A DNA stretch of 64,000 nucleotides from Streptoverticillium olivoreticuli subsp. olivoreticuli (lineage in GTDB: Bacteria > Actinomycetota > Actinomycetes > Streptomycetales > Streptomycetaceae), in assembly GCF_003391135.1 (NCBI RefSeq), contig NZ_CP031455.1:4557001-4621000 (forward strand), in the 5' to 3' direction. The position numbers were made by a program, and so were the translations under genes. Each line of letters starts with the position of its first letter. Position 1 is the stretch's first letter. Of the stretch, positions 1 to 9,022 are shown one piece after another. The notes below the pieces were generated by a model, which saw nothing but the letters and a program-made list of their open reading frames with translations, searched no databases and was not told the DNA's origin.

Positions 1-298
1 CCAGAGGCCGGGAGGTTGCTTCCGCGCGTGGACCGTGACCAGTGCCCTGTCCACCGGACCGTCGGCTTCCACCGACAAGGAGGTCCGGAAACGCACCGCA
101 CCGGCACGGGCCGCCCGGCGGACCATTCTTACCGATTGGCCCGCCTTGGCCCGAATAAGGGCCTGTGCGGCCCCGCACCCCGGAGGGACGAAGGCCCCGG
201 CAGACACGAGTCAACAACACCTCGAGGCCGTGACCGGCGCAAGACCGCGGACACCGATCGCAAGAGGGATCACACAGGAGCGCTCCGGAGGCAGCCGG
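1..298. other. No gene recognised at window start
   Basis: The first 298 bases lie downstream of the MFS transporter stop. Open frames cross this stretch, but they have no family signature and look like high-GC background. No clear hairpin or operator was seen. The neighbour to the left is outside the window. Confidence 0.5.
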
Positions 299-1609
299 TC
301 AGACGGCCGCCGGAATCCGGGCCGGCCTCCTCCGGATGATCAGGGCCATCAGCGCGGCCACCGCGCACAGCGCTCCGGACGCGTACCAGACGAGGTCGTA
401 CGAGCCGAAGGCATCGCGGGCCACACCGCCCAGGAACGCGACCAGGGCGGCACCCACCTGGTGGGACGCAAGCACCCAGCCGAAGACGATCGCGCTGTCG
501 TCACCGTAGTGCTCACGGCACAGCGCGATGGTCGGCGGCACGGTGGCGACCCAGTCGAGCCCGTAGAAGACGATGAAGAAGATCATCGGAGGATGGACGG
601 ACGGCGCCATCAGCATCGGCAGGAACATCAAGGAGACGCCCCGCAGCCCGTAGTAGACGGCGAGCAGCCTGCGCGCCTCGAACCGGTCGGTGAACCAGCC
701 GGAGGCGATCGTCCCGACGACGTCGAAGACGCCGATCACCGCGAGCAGGCCGGCGGCAGCGGTGACCGGCATGCCGTGATCGTGGGCGGCGGGCACGAAA
801 TGGGTCTTGACCAGCCCGTTCGTGGACGCGCCACAGATCGCGAAGGTGCCCGCGAGCAGCCAGAAGGGGCCCGTGCGGGCCGCGTTCACCAGGGCCTTCA
901 CCGCACGCCGGGCCGCACCGGACACGGGCGCGGGCTTCGGAGCGCAGACCTGCGCCCCATATGCGGCAAGGCCGACGTCCGCCGGGTGGTCGCGCAGCAG
1001 CAGCCAGACGAACGGGACGACGGCGAGCGCGGCGGCGGCCACGATCAGGGCCGCGGGCCGCCAGCCGTGGTGTTCGACGATCCAGGAGAGCAGCGGCAAA
1101 AAGATCAGCTGCCCGGAGGCGCCCGCGGCGGTGAGGATGCCGGTGACCAGTCCGCGCCGGGCGACGAACCACCGATTGGTGACGGTCGCCGCGAAAGCGA
1201 GAGCCATCGAGCCGCTGCCGAGGCCGACGAGCACACCCCAGCACAGGACGAGCTGCCAGCTCTCCGTCATGAAGACGGTCAGCCCCGCGCCCGTCGCGAT
1301 CACCGTCAAGGCGCAGGCGACGACCCTGCGGATGCCGAAGCGGTCCATGAGGGCGGCGGCGAAGGGTGCGGTGAGCCCGTAGAGGGCGAGGTTGACGGAC
1401 GCCGCGAAGCCGATGGTGCCGCGCGACCAGCCGAACTCCGCGTGCAGCGGATCGATCAGCAGGCCGGGCAGGGAGGCGAAACCGGCCGCGCCGATGATGG
1501 TCACAAAGGTGACGAGAGCGACGAACCAGGCGCGGTGGATACGGGTCCGGCGCCCGCCGCGCCCCGAGCGGCTCGCCGGGCGTGCGGGACGAGGAGTTGT
1601 CTGGGTCAC
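299..1609 (-). CDS. MFS transporter
   Basis: Predicted 436-residue inner-membrane transporter of the major facilitator superfamily, probably moving a small organic anion. About twelve hydrophobic segments are visible, starting near residue 25 and ending just before an Arg-rich C-terminal tail. A loop reading DRFGIRR after the second or third helix is the usual MFS A-motif region, and a second copy (TDRFEARR) opens the second half. I chose the GTG at 1609, which gives a normal MFS length; ATG codons further upstream are possible but have no better ribosome-binding site. It is divergent from a GlxA/AraC-type regulator 195 bp away, which may control it. The substrate cannot be told from sequence; oxalate/formate-like or monocarboxylate transport is a guess. 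Confidence 0.85.
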   Translation of the reverse strand: MTQTTPRPARPASRSGRGGRRTRIHRAWFVALVTFVTIIGAAGFASLPGLLIDPLHAEFGWSRGTIGFAASVNLALYGLTAPFAAALMDRFGIRRVVACALTVIATGAGLTVFMTESWQLVLCWGVLVGLGSGSMALAFAATVTNRWFVARRGLVTGILTAAGASGQLIFLPLLSWIVEHHGWRPAALIVAAAALAVVPFVWLLLRDHPADVGLAAYGAQVCAPKPAPVSGAARRAVKALVNAARTGPFWLLAGTFAICGASTNGLVKTHFVPAAHDHGMPVTAAAGLLAVIGVFDVVGTIASGWFTDRFEARRLLAVYYGLRGVSLMFLPMLMAPSVHPPMIFFIVFYGLDWVATVPPTIALCREHYGDDSAIVFGWVLASHQVGAALVAFLGGVARDAFGSYDLVWYASGALCAVAALMALIIRRRPARIPAAV

Positions 1610-1804
1610 GTCATCAGCATCGGGAGCGCCCGGGTCGCGAACGAGTGGCCGAAAGGACAGCATTCGAAAGGATCGGGCCATCATGGTCCGGGAAGCCGCA
1701 GGTCTGCGGCAGCCTTGTCGGTGTGGGCCGGGGATTGTCAGTGGTGGGCCGCAGACTGGTCGGAGACGGGCGGGAGACCGCCCGGGAAGCGCTTGGGGGG
1801 ACGA

Positions 1805-2839
1805 ATGGAAATGCCGCAGACCACCGATGCCGGGCGTACGGAAAGCAGGCCGGGCGTACGGCCGCACCGCGTCGCGGTGCTCGCCCTGGCGGGCGTCATC
1901 CCCTTCGAACTCTCCATTCCGTACCGCATCTTCGGCAAGGCCAGGACGGCGTCCGGCGAGCCGCTGTACGAGGTGGTGACGTGTGCGCTCGAGCCGGGCC
2001 CGGTCTCCACCGACGCCGACTTCACGATCACCGTCGAGCGGGGCCCGGAGGCTCTCGCGGAGGCCGACACCGTCATCGTCCCCGCGTCGTACGAACTCGG
2101 CCGCCCCTACACCGAGGGCGAGCTCGAGGACGCCCAGGCCGCCGCCCTCGCGCACATACGCCCCGGCACGCGCCTGGTGTCCATCTGCACCGGGTCGTTC
2201 GTCCTGGCGGCCGCCGGGCTCCTCGACGGGCGCCCGGCCACCACCCACTGGAGCAGCACCGACCACTTCCAGCGGCTGTTCCCGTCGGTCCGGGTGGACG
2301 CCGATGTGCTGTTCGTCGACGACGGCGATCTGCTGACCTCCGCGGGGGTGGCCTCCGGCATCGACCTGTGCCTGCACATCGTGCGGCGCGACCACGGGAC
2401 CGCGGTGGCCAATGACGTGGCCCGGCGCAGTGTGGTGCCCCCGCACCGCGACGGCGGCCAGGCGCAGTACATCCACCGGCCCGTGCCGGAGCCGCAGTTG
2501 GCGACGACCACGGCGGCACGCGCGTGGGCGCTGGGGCGGCTGCACGAGCCCATCCAGCTGCGGGACATGGCCGAGCAGGAGGCGATGAGCGTGCGGACCT
2601 TCACACGCCGCTTCCGGGAGGAGGTCGGGATCAGTCCCGGGCAATGGCTGACCCAGCAGCGGGTGGAGCGGGCACGGCACCTGCTGGAGGACAGCGATCT
2701 CTCCGTGGACCAGGTGGCGCGGGACGCGGGGTTCGGCACGGCGGCGTCCATGCGGCAGCACCTCCAGGCCGCGCTGGGTGTGTCGCCGACCGCGTACCGG
2801 CGCACGTTCCGGGCGGCACCGGCGGGCTCCCGCCGGTGA
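1805..2839 (+). CDS. GlxA-family (DJ-1/PfpI + AraC HTH) transcriptional regulator
   Basis: 344-residue cytoplasmic transcription factor. Residues about 15-190 form a DJ-1/PfpI-like sensor domain (VAVLALAGVIPFELSIPYRI; CTGSFVLAAAGLLDGR holds the nucleophile-elbow Cys; ATTHW follows). Residues about 235-335 form the paired AraC-type helix-turn-helix (MSVRTFTRRFREEVG, then VARDAGFGTAASMRQHL). This layout is typical of GlxA/FtrA-type activators of catabolic or stress genes. The ATG at 1805 follows a GGGGGGACGA ribosome-binding site. It is transcribed away from the MFS gene and may regulate that gene, itself or the adjacent dehydrogenases; the target is inference. The inducer is unknown. Confidence 0.88.
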   Translation: MEMPQTTDAGRTESRPGVRPHRVAVLALAGVIPFELSIPYRIFGKARTASGEPLYEVVTCALEPGPVSTDADFTITVERGPEALAEADTVIVPASYELGRPYTEGELEDAQAAALAHIRPGTRLVSICTGSFVLAAAGLLDGRPATTHWSSTDHFQRLFPSVRVDADVLFVDDGDLLTSAGVASGIDLCLHIVRRDHGTAVANDVARRSVVPPHRDGGQAQYIHRPVPEPQLATTTAARAWALGRLHEPIQLRDMAEQEAMSVRTFTRRFREEVGISPGQWLTQQRVERARHLLEDSDLSVDQVARDAGFGTAASMRQHLQAALGVSPTAYRRTFRAAPAGSRR

Positions 2840-2851
2840 TCCGCACAGGGG

Positions 2852-3922
2852 TCAGCCGAAGGTCAGCACGGCGCGTGCCACGCGCCCTCGCAGGGTGTCG
2901 GCGACGGCCTTCGCGAAGTCCTCGACCGGGTAGGCGGTGGTGACCAGTTCGTCCAGCAGGAGGCGGCCCTCCCCGTACAGCCGGGCGTAGAGGGCGATGT
3001 CGTGCTGGGGGCGGGACGAGCCGTAGCGGCAGCCCAGTATCGACTTGTCCAGATAGAGGGACGAGACGAGGAAAGACGCCTCCGCGGCGGCGGGTGGCAC
3101 CCCGAGCAGCACCGCCTGGCCGTGCCGGTCGAGGAGGTCGACCGCCTGCCGTACGAGCCCGGTGTCCCCGACGCACTCGAACGCGTGGTCCGCACCGCTG
3201 GGCAGGATCGCGCGGACGGCGGCCCGGGTGCCCTCCGGGGCGGAGGCGTCGACGAAGTGCGTCGCCCCGAACTGCCGGGCCACGGCCTCCTTTTCAGGGT
3301 TCGCGTCGACGGCGACGATGACGGAGGCTCCGGCGATGCGCGCGCCCTGGAGGACGTTCAGGCCGACGCCGCCCGCGCCGATGACGACGACGGAGTCCCC
3401 TTGGCGGACCCTGGCCCGGTTGAGGACCGCGCCGACGCCGGTCAGGACGCCGCAGCCGATGACGGCCGCCGAGGCCGGTGGCAGGTCGGCGGGGATCCTG
3501 ACCGCCTGGACCGCTTTGACGACCGTGCGCTCCGCGAAGGCCGAGCTGGAGGCGAACTGGTAGAGCTTGCCCCCGCGCCGGGAGAAGGGCCTGCCGGGCA
3601 TGCCGATCGACCTGCGGCACATGGTCGGCCGGCCGCGGTCGCACTCGGCGCACGTGCCGCAGTTGGCGAGGGTGGAGAGTGCGACGTGATCGCCGCGCGC
3701 CACATGGGTGACCCCGGTGCCGACCTCCTCCACCACACCCGCGCCCTCGTGCCCGAGCACGGCCGGGACCGGGAAGGGGATCGTGCCGTCGATGACGGAC
3801 AGATCGCTGTGGCAGAGACCGGCGGCGGCCACGGCGACCAGCACCTCGCCGGGGCCCGGCTCGCGGACGTCGAGGTCGTCGACGACCTGGGGGCGCTCGC
3901 CGTCGAAAATGACACCTCTCAT
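2852..3922 (-). CDS. Zinc-dependent alcohol dehydrogenase (MDR family)
   Basis: 356-residue medium-chain NAD(P)-dependent alcohol dehydrogenase. Catalytic zinc ligands are visible as C37 and the GHE motif at H58/E59. The structural zinc loop carries C88, C91, C94 and C102, as in class III-like enzymes. A Rossmann motif (GAGGVGLNVLQGARIAG) begins near residue 182. It lies 47 bp downstream of the aldehyde dehydrogenase and in the same direction, so the pair can oxidise an alcohol to an acid, which the acyl-CoA dehydrogenase and acyl-CoA ligase genes nearby could then process. Substrate not determinable. The gene ends convergently with the GlxA-family regulator, 12 bp away. Confidence 0.9.
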   Translation of the reverse strand: MRGVIFDGERPQVVDDLDVREPGPGEVLVAVAAAGLCHSDLSVIDGTIPFPVPAVLGHEGAGVVEEVGTGVTHVARGDHVALSTLANCGTCAECDRGRPTMCRRSIGMPGRPFSRRGGKLYQFASSSAFAERTVVKAVQAVRIPADLPPASAAVIGCGVLTGVGAVLNRARVRQGDSVVVIGAGGVGLNVLQGARIAGASVIVAVDANPEKEAVARQFGATHFVDASAPEGTRAAVRAILPSGADHAFECVGDTGLVRQAVDLLDRHGQAVLLGVPPAAAEASFLVSSLYLDKSILGCRYGSSRPQHDIALYARLYGEGRLLLDELVTTAYPVEDFAKAVADTLRGRVARAVLTFG

Positions 3923-3969
3923 GGCTGCTCCGTCCTCTCGGTGGCTCGGGTATGTGCGGGCCGGGCGGT

Positions 3970-5433
3970 TCAGGCGGGCCAGACGACGGACTGGAGCTCG
4001 CTGTACGCGTGCAGCCCGAAGGAGCCGCCGTCCCGGCCGACCCCGCTCTCCTTGAAGCCGCCGAACGGTGTCTCGGGGTGCCGTTGGACCGTGTTGATCC
4101 CGACGTTTCCGCAGCGCAGCCGGGCGGCGAGGGCCCAGGCGCGGCCGGCGTCGGCGCTGAAGACGTAGTCGTAGAGGCCGTAGGAGGTGCTGTTGGCGAT
4201 GCGGACCGCCTCGTCCTCGTCGTCGAAGGGAAGGGCCACGACGACGGGTCCGAACAGTTCCTCGCGGGCGACGGTCATGTCCGGGGTGGCGTCGGTGATC
4301 AAGGTGGGTGCGACGTAGAAGCCGCGGTCGAGGCCGGGACGGGTGCCGCCGACAGCGATGCGGGCGCCTTGCGCGCGGGCCCCGGCGATGTATGCCTCGA
4401 CGCGGTCGCGCTGGGCGGCGGAGATCAACGGGCCCACGATCGTGGAGTTATCCACAGGGCTCCCGATTGTCAGTGCCCGCGCGTAGTGTGAGAGACCGGT
4501 GACGACCTTCTCGTACGACGACCGGTGGACGAGCACCCGGGTCGGCGCCGTGCAGATCTGCCCGCTGTGGAACGACCAGACCGAACCGACCGCCCCGATC
4601 GCCGACTTGAGCACTTTCTCGTCGGCATCCTCCAGGACGATGGCCGCGCCCTTGCCGCCCAGTTCCATCAGGGTGCGCTTCATCGACCTCCCCGCGGCCT
4701 CGGCGATCCTCTTCCCCACAGCGGTGGACCCGGTGAAGCTGATCATGTCGACATCGGGGTGGGACACGAGCGCTTCGCCGGTGGCGGGGTGCGAGCCCGT
4801 GACGATGTTGAAGACGCCGTCCGGGAGGCCCGCCTCCTTGAGGATCGGGCCCAGCGCGAGGCAGCAGAGCGGGTCCTGCGGCGCCGGCTTGGCGACGACC
4901 GCGTTCCCCATGGCCAGGGCGGGTGCGACCTTGCCCGCCAGATTGACGACCGGGAAGTTGTAGGAGGTGATGCAGCCGACGACGCCCACGGGGCGCCGGA
5001 CCGCGGCGGCGCCCAGCAGGCCGCCTGGGGCCAGTGGGGTCCCCTTGACGGGGCGGGGCGCGAGCGGGACGACGTCCGGTTCGAGGGCGCCCCGGGCGTA
5101 GCGGTGGAACCGGTCGACCGCCGCGGGAAGTTGCAGGGTGGTGGTGACGCGGGTCGTCGCACCGGTCTCCGCCTGGAGGATGGGCAGCAGTTCCTCCTCG
5201 TGTTCACCGATCAGTTCCGCTGTCCGGTCCAGGACGGCCGCGCGCTCGCGCGGATCCGTACGGGACCAGCCGTCTCGGGCGGCCCGCGCGGCGGCCACGG
5301 CGTCGGCGACTTCGGCGGGAGTCGCCTCCGGGGCCTCCCCGACGACCTCCTCGGTCGCCGGATTGACAACTGCATAGTGCCCTTTTTCCGGTGCGTGCCA
5401 GGAGCCGTCGATCCACAGTCCGTACGCCGTCAT
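3970..5433 (-). CDS. NAD(P)-dependent aldehyde dehydrogenase
   Basis: 487-residue aldehyde dehydrogenase superfamily enzyme, full length. The catalytic cysteine is C294 in the motif SGQICTAPTRV, the general base is E257 in LMELGGKG, and the coenzyme loop SFTGSTAVG is at about 232-240. The C-terminal PFGGFKESGVGRDGG signature is present. Its start overlaps the stop of the preceding acyl-CoA dehydrogenase by 4 bp (ATGA), so the two are translationally coupled, and the alcohol dehydrogenase follows. It probably oxidises an aldehyde to a carboxylate in a catabolic route; benzaldehyde- or fatty-aldehyde-like substrates are both possible. Confidence 0.92.
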   Translation of the reverse strand: MTAYGLWIDGSWHAPEKGHYAVVNPATEEVVGEAPEATPAEVADAVAAARAARDGWSRTDPRERAAVLDRTAELIGEHEEELLPILQAETGATTRVTTTLQLPAAVDRFHRYARGALEPDVVPLAPRPVKGTPLAPGGLLGAAAVRRPVGVVGCITSYNFPVVNLAGKVAPALAMGNAVVAKPAPQDPLCCLALGPILKEAGLPDGVFNIVTGSHPATGEALVSHPDVDMISFTGSTAVGKRIAEAAGRSMKRTLMELGGKGAAIVLEDADEKVLKSAIGAVGSVWSFHSGQICTAPTRVLVHRSSYEKVVTGLSHYARALTIGSPVDNSTIVGPLISAAQRDRVEAYIAGARAQGARIAVGGTRPGLDRGFYVAPTLITDATPDMTVAREELFGPVVVALPFDDEDEAVRIANSTSYGLYDYVFSADAGRAWALAARLRCGNVGINTVQRHPETPFGGFKESGVGRDGGSFGLHAYSELQSVVWPA

Positions 5434-6590
5434 GGACGCGGCTCCTTCGGCAGGCCGAGCACGCGCTCGGCGATGACGGTGCGCTGGATCTCGTCCGATC
5501 CGCCGTAGATGGTGTCGGCACGGGAGAAGAGGAACAGGCGTTGCAGTGCGTCGAGTTCATAGGGACGATCGGCATCCCAGGCGACCGGCCCCAGGGTGGC
5601 GGCCGGGCCGCGTATCAGCATCGCCAGTTCGCCGAGTTCCTGGTGCCAGCGGCCCCACAGGAGCTTGGCGACGCTGGGGGCTCCGGGGTCACCGGCTGTT
5701 CCCAGGGTGCGCAGGGCGTTCCAGCGCATGGTCTGCAACTGCGCCCAGTGCCGTACGATCCGGTCGCGCGTCACCGGTTCCGCTGCGGCACCCGTTTCCA
5801 GGGCGAGGCTGACGACGTCCTCCAGCTCGGCCGCGAAGCCGATCTGCTGGGCGAGGGTGGAGAGACCACGCTCCCGGCCGAGGAGGTCCATGGCGACCCG
5901 CCAGCCGTTGCCCTCCCCGCCGACAACGTGTTCGGCGTCGGTCTCGGCATCGTCGAAGAACACCTCGTCGAAGTCGGCGGTCCCCGACATGTCCCGGATC
6001 GGCCGGACCTCGATCCGGCCGGGCTGGTCCATCGGCACGAGCAGCAGGGAGAGTCCGTGGTGCCTGCGCGACCCCTCGGTGGTGCGGGCGAGGAGAAAGC
6101 ACCAGTCCGCTTCATGGGCGTAGGAGGTCCAGATCTTCTGTCCGGTGATCCGGTAGGTCCCGCCATCGTCGGTGAGGACGGCGGAGGTACGGAGGGCGGC
6201 GAGGTCCGAGCCGGCGCCGGGCTCGCTGTAGCCCTGGCACCAGATGTCCTCGCCCCGGGCGATGGCGGGGAGGAACCGGTCGCGCTGGGAGGCGGTGCCG
6301 TGGGCGAGGAGCGTAGGGGCGAGGAGGTTCTCGCCGATGTGGCCGAGACGGGCGGGCGCTTGGGCCCGGGCGCACTCCTCGGCCCAGACGACCTGTCCGG
6401 TCAGGGTGGTGGTGCGATTGCCGTAGGTGCCGTGGGCGGGGTCCCAGGCGAGGCCGATCCAGCCACCGGCGCCGAGCTCACGCTCCCAGGCGCGGGGCGT
6501 GGGGGCGGGCTCGGTGGCGAGGTGTTCGGCGAGCCAGCCACGCGCCTCTTCCCGGAATGCCTCGTCCTCCGGCCCGAATGCGAAGTCCAC
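5430..6590 (-). CDS. Acyl-CoA dehydrogenase
   Basis: 386-residue FAD-dependent acyl-CoA dehydrogenase that would introduce a C2-C3 double bond into an acyl-CoA. Family motifs are clear: WCQGYSEPGAGSDLA in the FAD/substrate-binding beta domain, GQKIWTSYAHEADWC just after it, and YGGSDEIQRTVIAERVLG near the C-terminus. I prefer the GTG at 6590 because AGAGGA lies about 6 nt upstream; a GTG at 6605 would add five residues. It is first in an operon with the aldehyde and alcohol dehydrogenases. The final motif has GG where medium-chain enzymes carry the base Glu, so the base must lie elsewhere, as in isovaleryl- or FadE-type relatives. Confidence 0.88.
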   Translation of the reverse strand: MDFAFGPEDEAFREEARGWLAEHLATEPAPTPRAWERELGAGGWIGLAWDPAHGTYGNRTTTLTGQVVWAEECARAQAPARLGHIGENLLAPTLLAHGTASQRDRFLPAIARGEDIWCQGYSEPGAGSDLAALRTSAVLTDDGGTYRITGQKIWTSYAHEADWCFLLARTTEGSRRHHGLSLLLVPMDQPGRIEVRPIRDMSGTADFDEVFFDDAETDAEHVVGGEGNGWRVAMDLLGRERGLSTLAQQIGFAAELEDVVSLALETGAAAEPVTRDRIVRHWAQLQTMRWNALRTLGTAGDPGAPSVAKLLWGRWHQELGELAMLIRGPAATLGPVAWDADRPYELDALQRLFLFSRADTIYGGSDEIQRTVIAERVLGLPKEPRP

Positions 6591-6685
6591 GCTCTGTCCT
6601 CTCACCGCGTAGCCCTTGCGCGCTCACTCGGCACGAGGGGGATACGTGATCGCGGTCCGTGGTGCCCGGATGGTGTTCGTCGCCA

Positions 6686-6704
6686 GGGGCGGGCATCCCG
6701 CCCC
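6686..6704 (-). terminator. Terminator-like hairpin after SDR gene
   Basis: GGGGCGGG and CCCGCCCC (8-bp GC stem, 3-nt loop) lie 23 bp past the SDR stop and before the acyl-CoA dehydrogenase start on the same strand. There is no T-tract, as is usual in this genus. Confidence 0.5.
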
Positions 6705-6726
6705 CAGGCGCCCTGCGCGCACGCGG

Positions 6727-7638
6727 TCACGCGTTGGGGCGGTCATGGGCGGCGGCTGCTTTGGCCATGGCCTCCAGCTTGGCGAGCAGGGGCATGGGGT
6801 CGCTGCCGACGGTGCCCGGGAGGTGGTCCGCGATTTTCTCCGGGGTCCAGGCGCCATCGGCGTAGGCGGCGCGCAGTTCGCGCGGCTGGGCCCATACCGC
6901 GATCTTGGGGCCGGCCACCGTATAGACCTGCCCGGTGATGCCGTGCTCGCGCACCCGGTCGCTGAGGAGGTAGACCACCATGGCGGCGACGTCCTCGGGA
7001 TCGCCGATCCCGGTCAGTTCCATCGGCACCTCGGCCGACATCCGCGTACGGGCCACGGGGGCGACACAGTTGGCGGTGACGCCGTATTTGTGCAGGCCCA
7101 GGGCGGCGCTGCGGACGAGCGAGATGATGCCGCCCTTGGCGGCGGAGTAGTTGGCCTGGGCCACGCTGCCCTGGTGATTGCCGCTGGTGAAGCCGACGAG
7201 CGCGCCGTGGCCCTGGCGGCGCATGAGCGCGGAGGCGGCGCGGAAGACGGTGAAGGTCCCCTTGAGGTGGGTGGCGATGACCGGGTCCCACTCCTCTTCG
7301 GTCATGTTGAACAGCATGCGTTCGCGGAGGATGCCCGCGGCGCACACGGCCCCGTCGAGCCGCCCGTACCGGGCCACCGCGGTGTCGACGACCCTGCGGC
7401 CGCCCGCCATGGTCGACACGTCGTCCGCGAGGGCGGTCGCCCGGCCCCCGGCCGCCTCGATCTCCTTGACCACCGCCGTGGCGACATCGCTCGTCGGCTC
7501 CGCACCGTCGACGGAGACCCCGTAGTCGTTGACGACGACGCTCGCCCCCTCGGCCGCACAGGCCAGGGCGACGGCGTGCCCGATGCCCCGGCCGGCACCG
7601 GTGACGGCGATCACCTTGCCGGTCAAGAAGTCACCCAT
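6727..7638 (-). CDS. SDR-family NAD(P)-dependent oxidoreductase
   Basis: 303-residue classical short-chain dehydrogenase. The cofactor motif TGAGRGIG is at residues 13-20 and the catalytic Ser-Tyr-Lys set is S152, Y164, K168 (TSGNHQGSVAQANYSAAKGG). A C-terminal extension of about 50 residues beyond the usual 250 resembles 3-hydroxyacyl-CoA or multifunctional-enzyme type SDRs. The ATG at 7638 follows GGAAGGGGTG. A 15-bp palindrome sits 20 bp upstream, between this gene and the divergent cyclase. Likely a hydroxyacyl-CoA dehydrogenase step in the surrounding catabolic cluster (inference from neighbours). Confidence 0.88.
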   Translation of the reverse strand: MGDFLTGKVIAVTGAGRGIGHAVALACAAEGASVVVNDYGVSVDGAEPTSDVATAVVKEIEAAGGRATALADDVSTMAGGRRVVDTAVARYGRLDGAVCAAGILRERMLFNMTEEEWDPVIATHLKGTFTVFRAASALMRRQGHGALVGFTSGNHQGSVAQANYSAAKGGIISLVRSAALGLHKYGVTANCVAPVARTRMSAEVPMELTGIGDPEDVAAMVVYLLSDRVREHGITGQVYTVAGPKIAVWAQPRELRAAYADGAWTPEKIADHLPGTVGSDPMPLLAKLEAMAKAAAAHDRPNA

Positions 7639-7658
7639 GCGGCACCCCTTCCAGGTTT

Positions 7659-7673
7659 CTGACGGACCGTTAG
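7659..7673. promoter_or_regulatory. Probable TetR-type operator (site 1)
   Basis: CTGACGGACCGTTAG, an imperfect 7-1-7 palindrome, lies in the divergent promoter region of the SDR and cyclase genes. It matches the site at 13389-13403 in 12 of 15 bases. Confidence 0.6.
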
Positions 7674-7736
7674 ATTTTTGAGCAGGGCGGCCGCGGGCAC
7701 AAGACCCGGCGGGGCCCGGATCCGGGGAGGGGACGC

Positions 7737-8663
7737 ATGTCATTGCCGGCGGAGTTCTACGATGTGGCCAAGCGCGTCAACAACTGGGGCCGTTGGGGCG
7801 AGGCCGACGAGATCGGAACCCTCAATCTGATCACCGACGCCGTCGTCCGTGACGCCGTCTCGACCGTACGCACGGGCCGCCGCGTCCCACTGGCCGTACC
7901 CCTGCAACAGGAGGGGATACAGACCGGGATGATCCCCGGCAGGGTGAACCCCCTGCACACGATGGTCGCGATCAACGTGGAGATGTTCGGCCCGGACACC
8001 GTCGCCACCAGCGACGACGTCGTGACCATGGGCCTTCAGGCGGGGACCCACTGGGACGGGCTCGCCCATATCTCGCACGGCGGCAAGATCTACAACGGCC
8101 GCCCGGCGAGCTCGGTCACCGCCCATGGGGGCGCGGCGTGCCATGGGATCGAGAAGGTGAGGCACGTCGTCTCGCGCGGGGTCCTGCTCGATGTCGCCCG
8201 CACCCACGGGGTCGAGCGGCTCGCCACCGGGTACGCCGTCAGCCCGGAGGACCTGGACGCCGCGGAGGAGCTCGCGGGGGTGACGGTCCGGCCGGGGGAC
8301 ATCGTGCTGGTGCGGACGGGCCAGATCCAGGCGTATCTGGCGGGTGACCGGCAGGCGTACGGCCATCCGTCGCCCGGACTGTCGTTCCGCACGCCGGAGT
8401 GGTTCCGCGCGCGGGATGTCGCCGCGGTCGCCAACGACACCCTGACGTTCGAGATCATCCCGCCGGAGATCACCGGACTGTGGCTTCCGGTGCACGCCCT
8501 CGATCTGGTCGAGATGGGGATGCCGCAAGGGCAGAACTGGAATCTGGAGGAGCTGTCGCAGGCGTGCGCGGAAGAGGGGTGCTACGCCTTCCTGCTCAGT
8601 GCCACGCCGGAGCCCTTCACGGGTGGGGCCGGCTCACCGGTCGCGCCGGTCGCGGTCCTCTGA
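7737..8663 (+). CDS. Cyclase-family (kynurenine formamidase-like) hydrolase
   Basis: 308-residue protein of the putative cyclase family (Pfam cyclase, metal-dependent hydrolases that include kynurenine formamidase). The metal-binding signature AGTHWDGLAHISHGG (residues about 101-115) contains the HxD pair and later His residues of the family, and a conserved C-terminal motif LPVHALDLVEMGM is present. It is longer than bacterial KynB (about 210 residues) and resembles the larger actinobacterial branch. Transcribed divergently from the SDR gene across the palindromic operator, so probably co-regulated with the catabolic cluster. It may hydrolyse or open a ring or amide intermediate; the exact substrate is unknown. 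Confidence 0.82.
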   Translation: MSLPAEFYDVAKRVNNWGRWGEADEIGTLNLITDAVVRDAVSTVRTGRRVPLAVPLQQEGIQTGMIPGRVNPLHTMVAINVEMFGPDTVATSDDVVTMGLQAGTHWDGLAHISHGGKIYNGRPASSVTAHGGAACHGIEKVRHVVSRGVLLDVARTHGVERLATGYAVSPEDLDAAEELAGVTVRPGDIVLVRTGQIQAYLAGDRQAYGHPSPGLSFRTPEWFRARDVAAVANDTLTFEIIPPEITGLWLPVHALDLVEMGMPQGQNWNLEELSQACAEEGCYAFLLSATPEPFTGGAGSPVAPVAVL

Positions 8664-9022
8664 CCGCCGAGGACCGGTCACGCTCCCCAGCTGAAAGAAC
8701 CGCGGGAACTCGCCCCCACGCGGGGGCCGTCCAGGCCGCATGACGAACCTGATGGGCTCATGGAGAGACCGGAGCTCCATGGCGTCGAATGAGGCCCACG
8801 AAGAGGTGGGCGGGCGGCGGCGCGCCGATGCGCACCCCGAGCACGGCACCGCACGCCGCCGCCGGCTCCGGCGCGCAAGCCCTGTTCGCGCCGGACCGCG
8901 ACCCGTACTCGCCAAGCAGCCCAGTACGAACGGGCTCCTCGACGTCCCCTCGCAACGAATCGCTGCGTCCAAGGGTGATCACGTGGACACTTCACGTCAA
9001 CACCTGGTCTGGACTTTGTCGA
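8664..9022. other. Intergenic region without recognised gene
   Basis: 359 bp between the cyclase stop and the stop of the ATP-binding protein on the other strand. The only structure seen is a short GC hairpin at 8712-8727 (GCCCCC, 4-nt loop, GGGGGC), a possible terminator for the cyclase gene. Open frames here have no recognisable domain. Confidence 0.5.

Noticed and set aside
16..339. 107-codon frame at window start
   Set aside because: Arg/Pro-rich composition, no domain, overlaps the MFS gene end.
35..1804. Long in-frame upstream extension of the GlxA-family regulator
   Set aside because: Highly biased Arg/Gly/Asp composition antisense to the MFS gene; the RBS and DJ-1 domain place the start at 1805.
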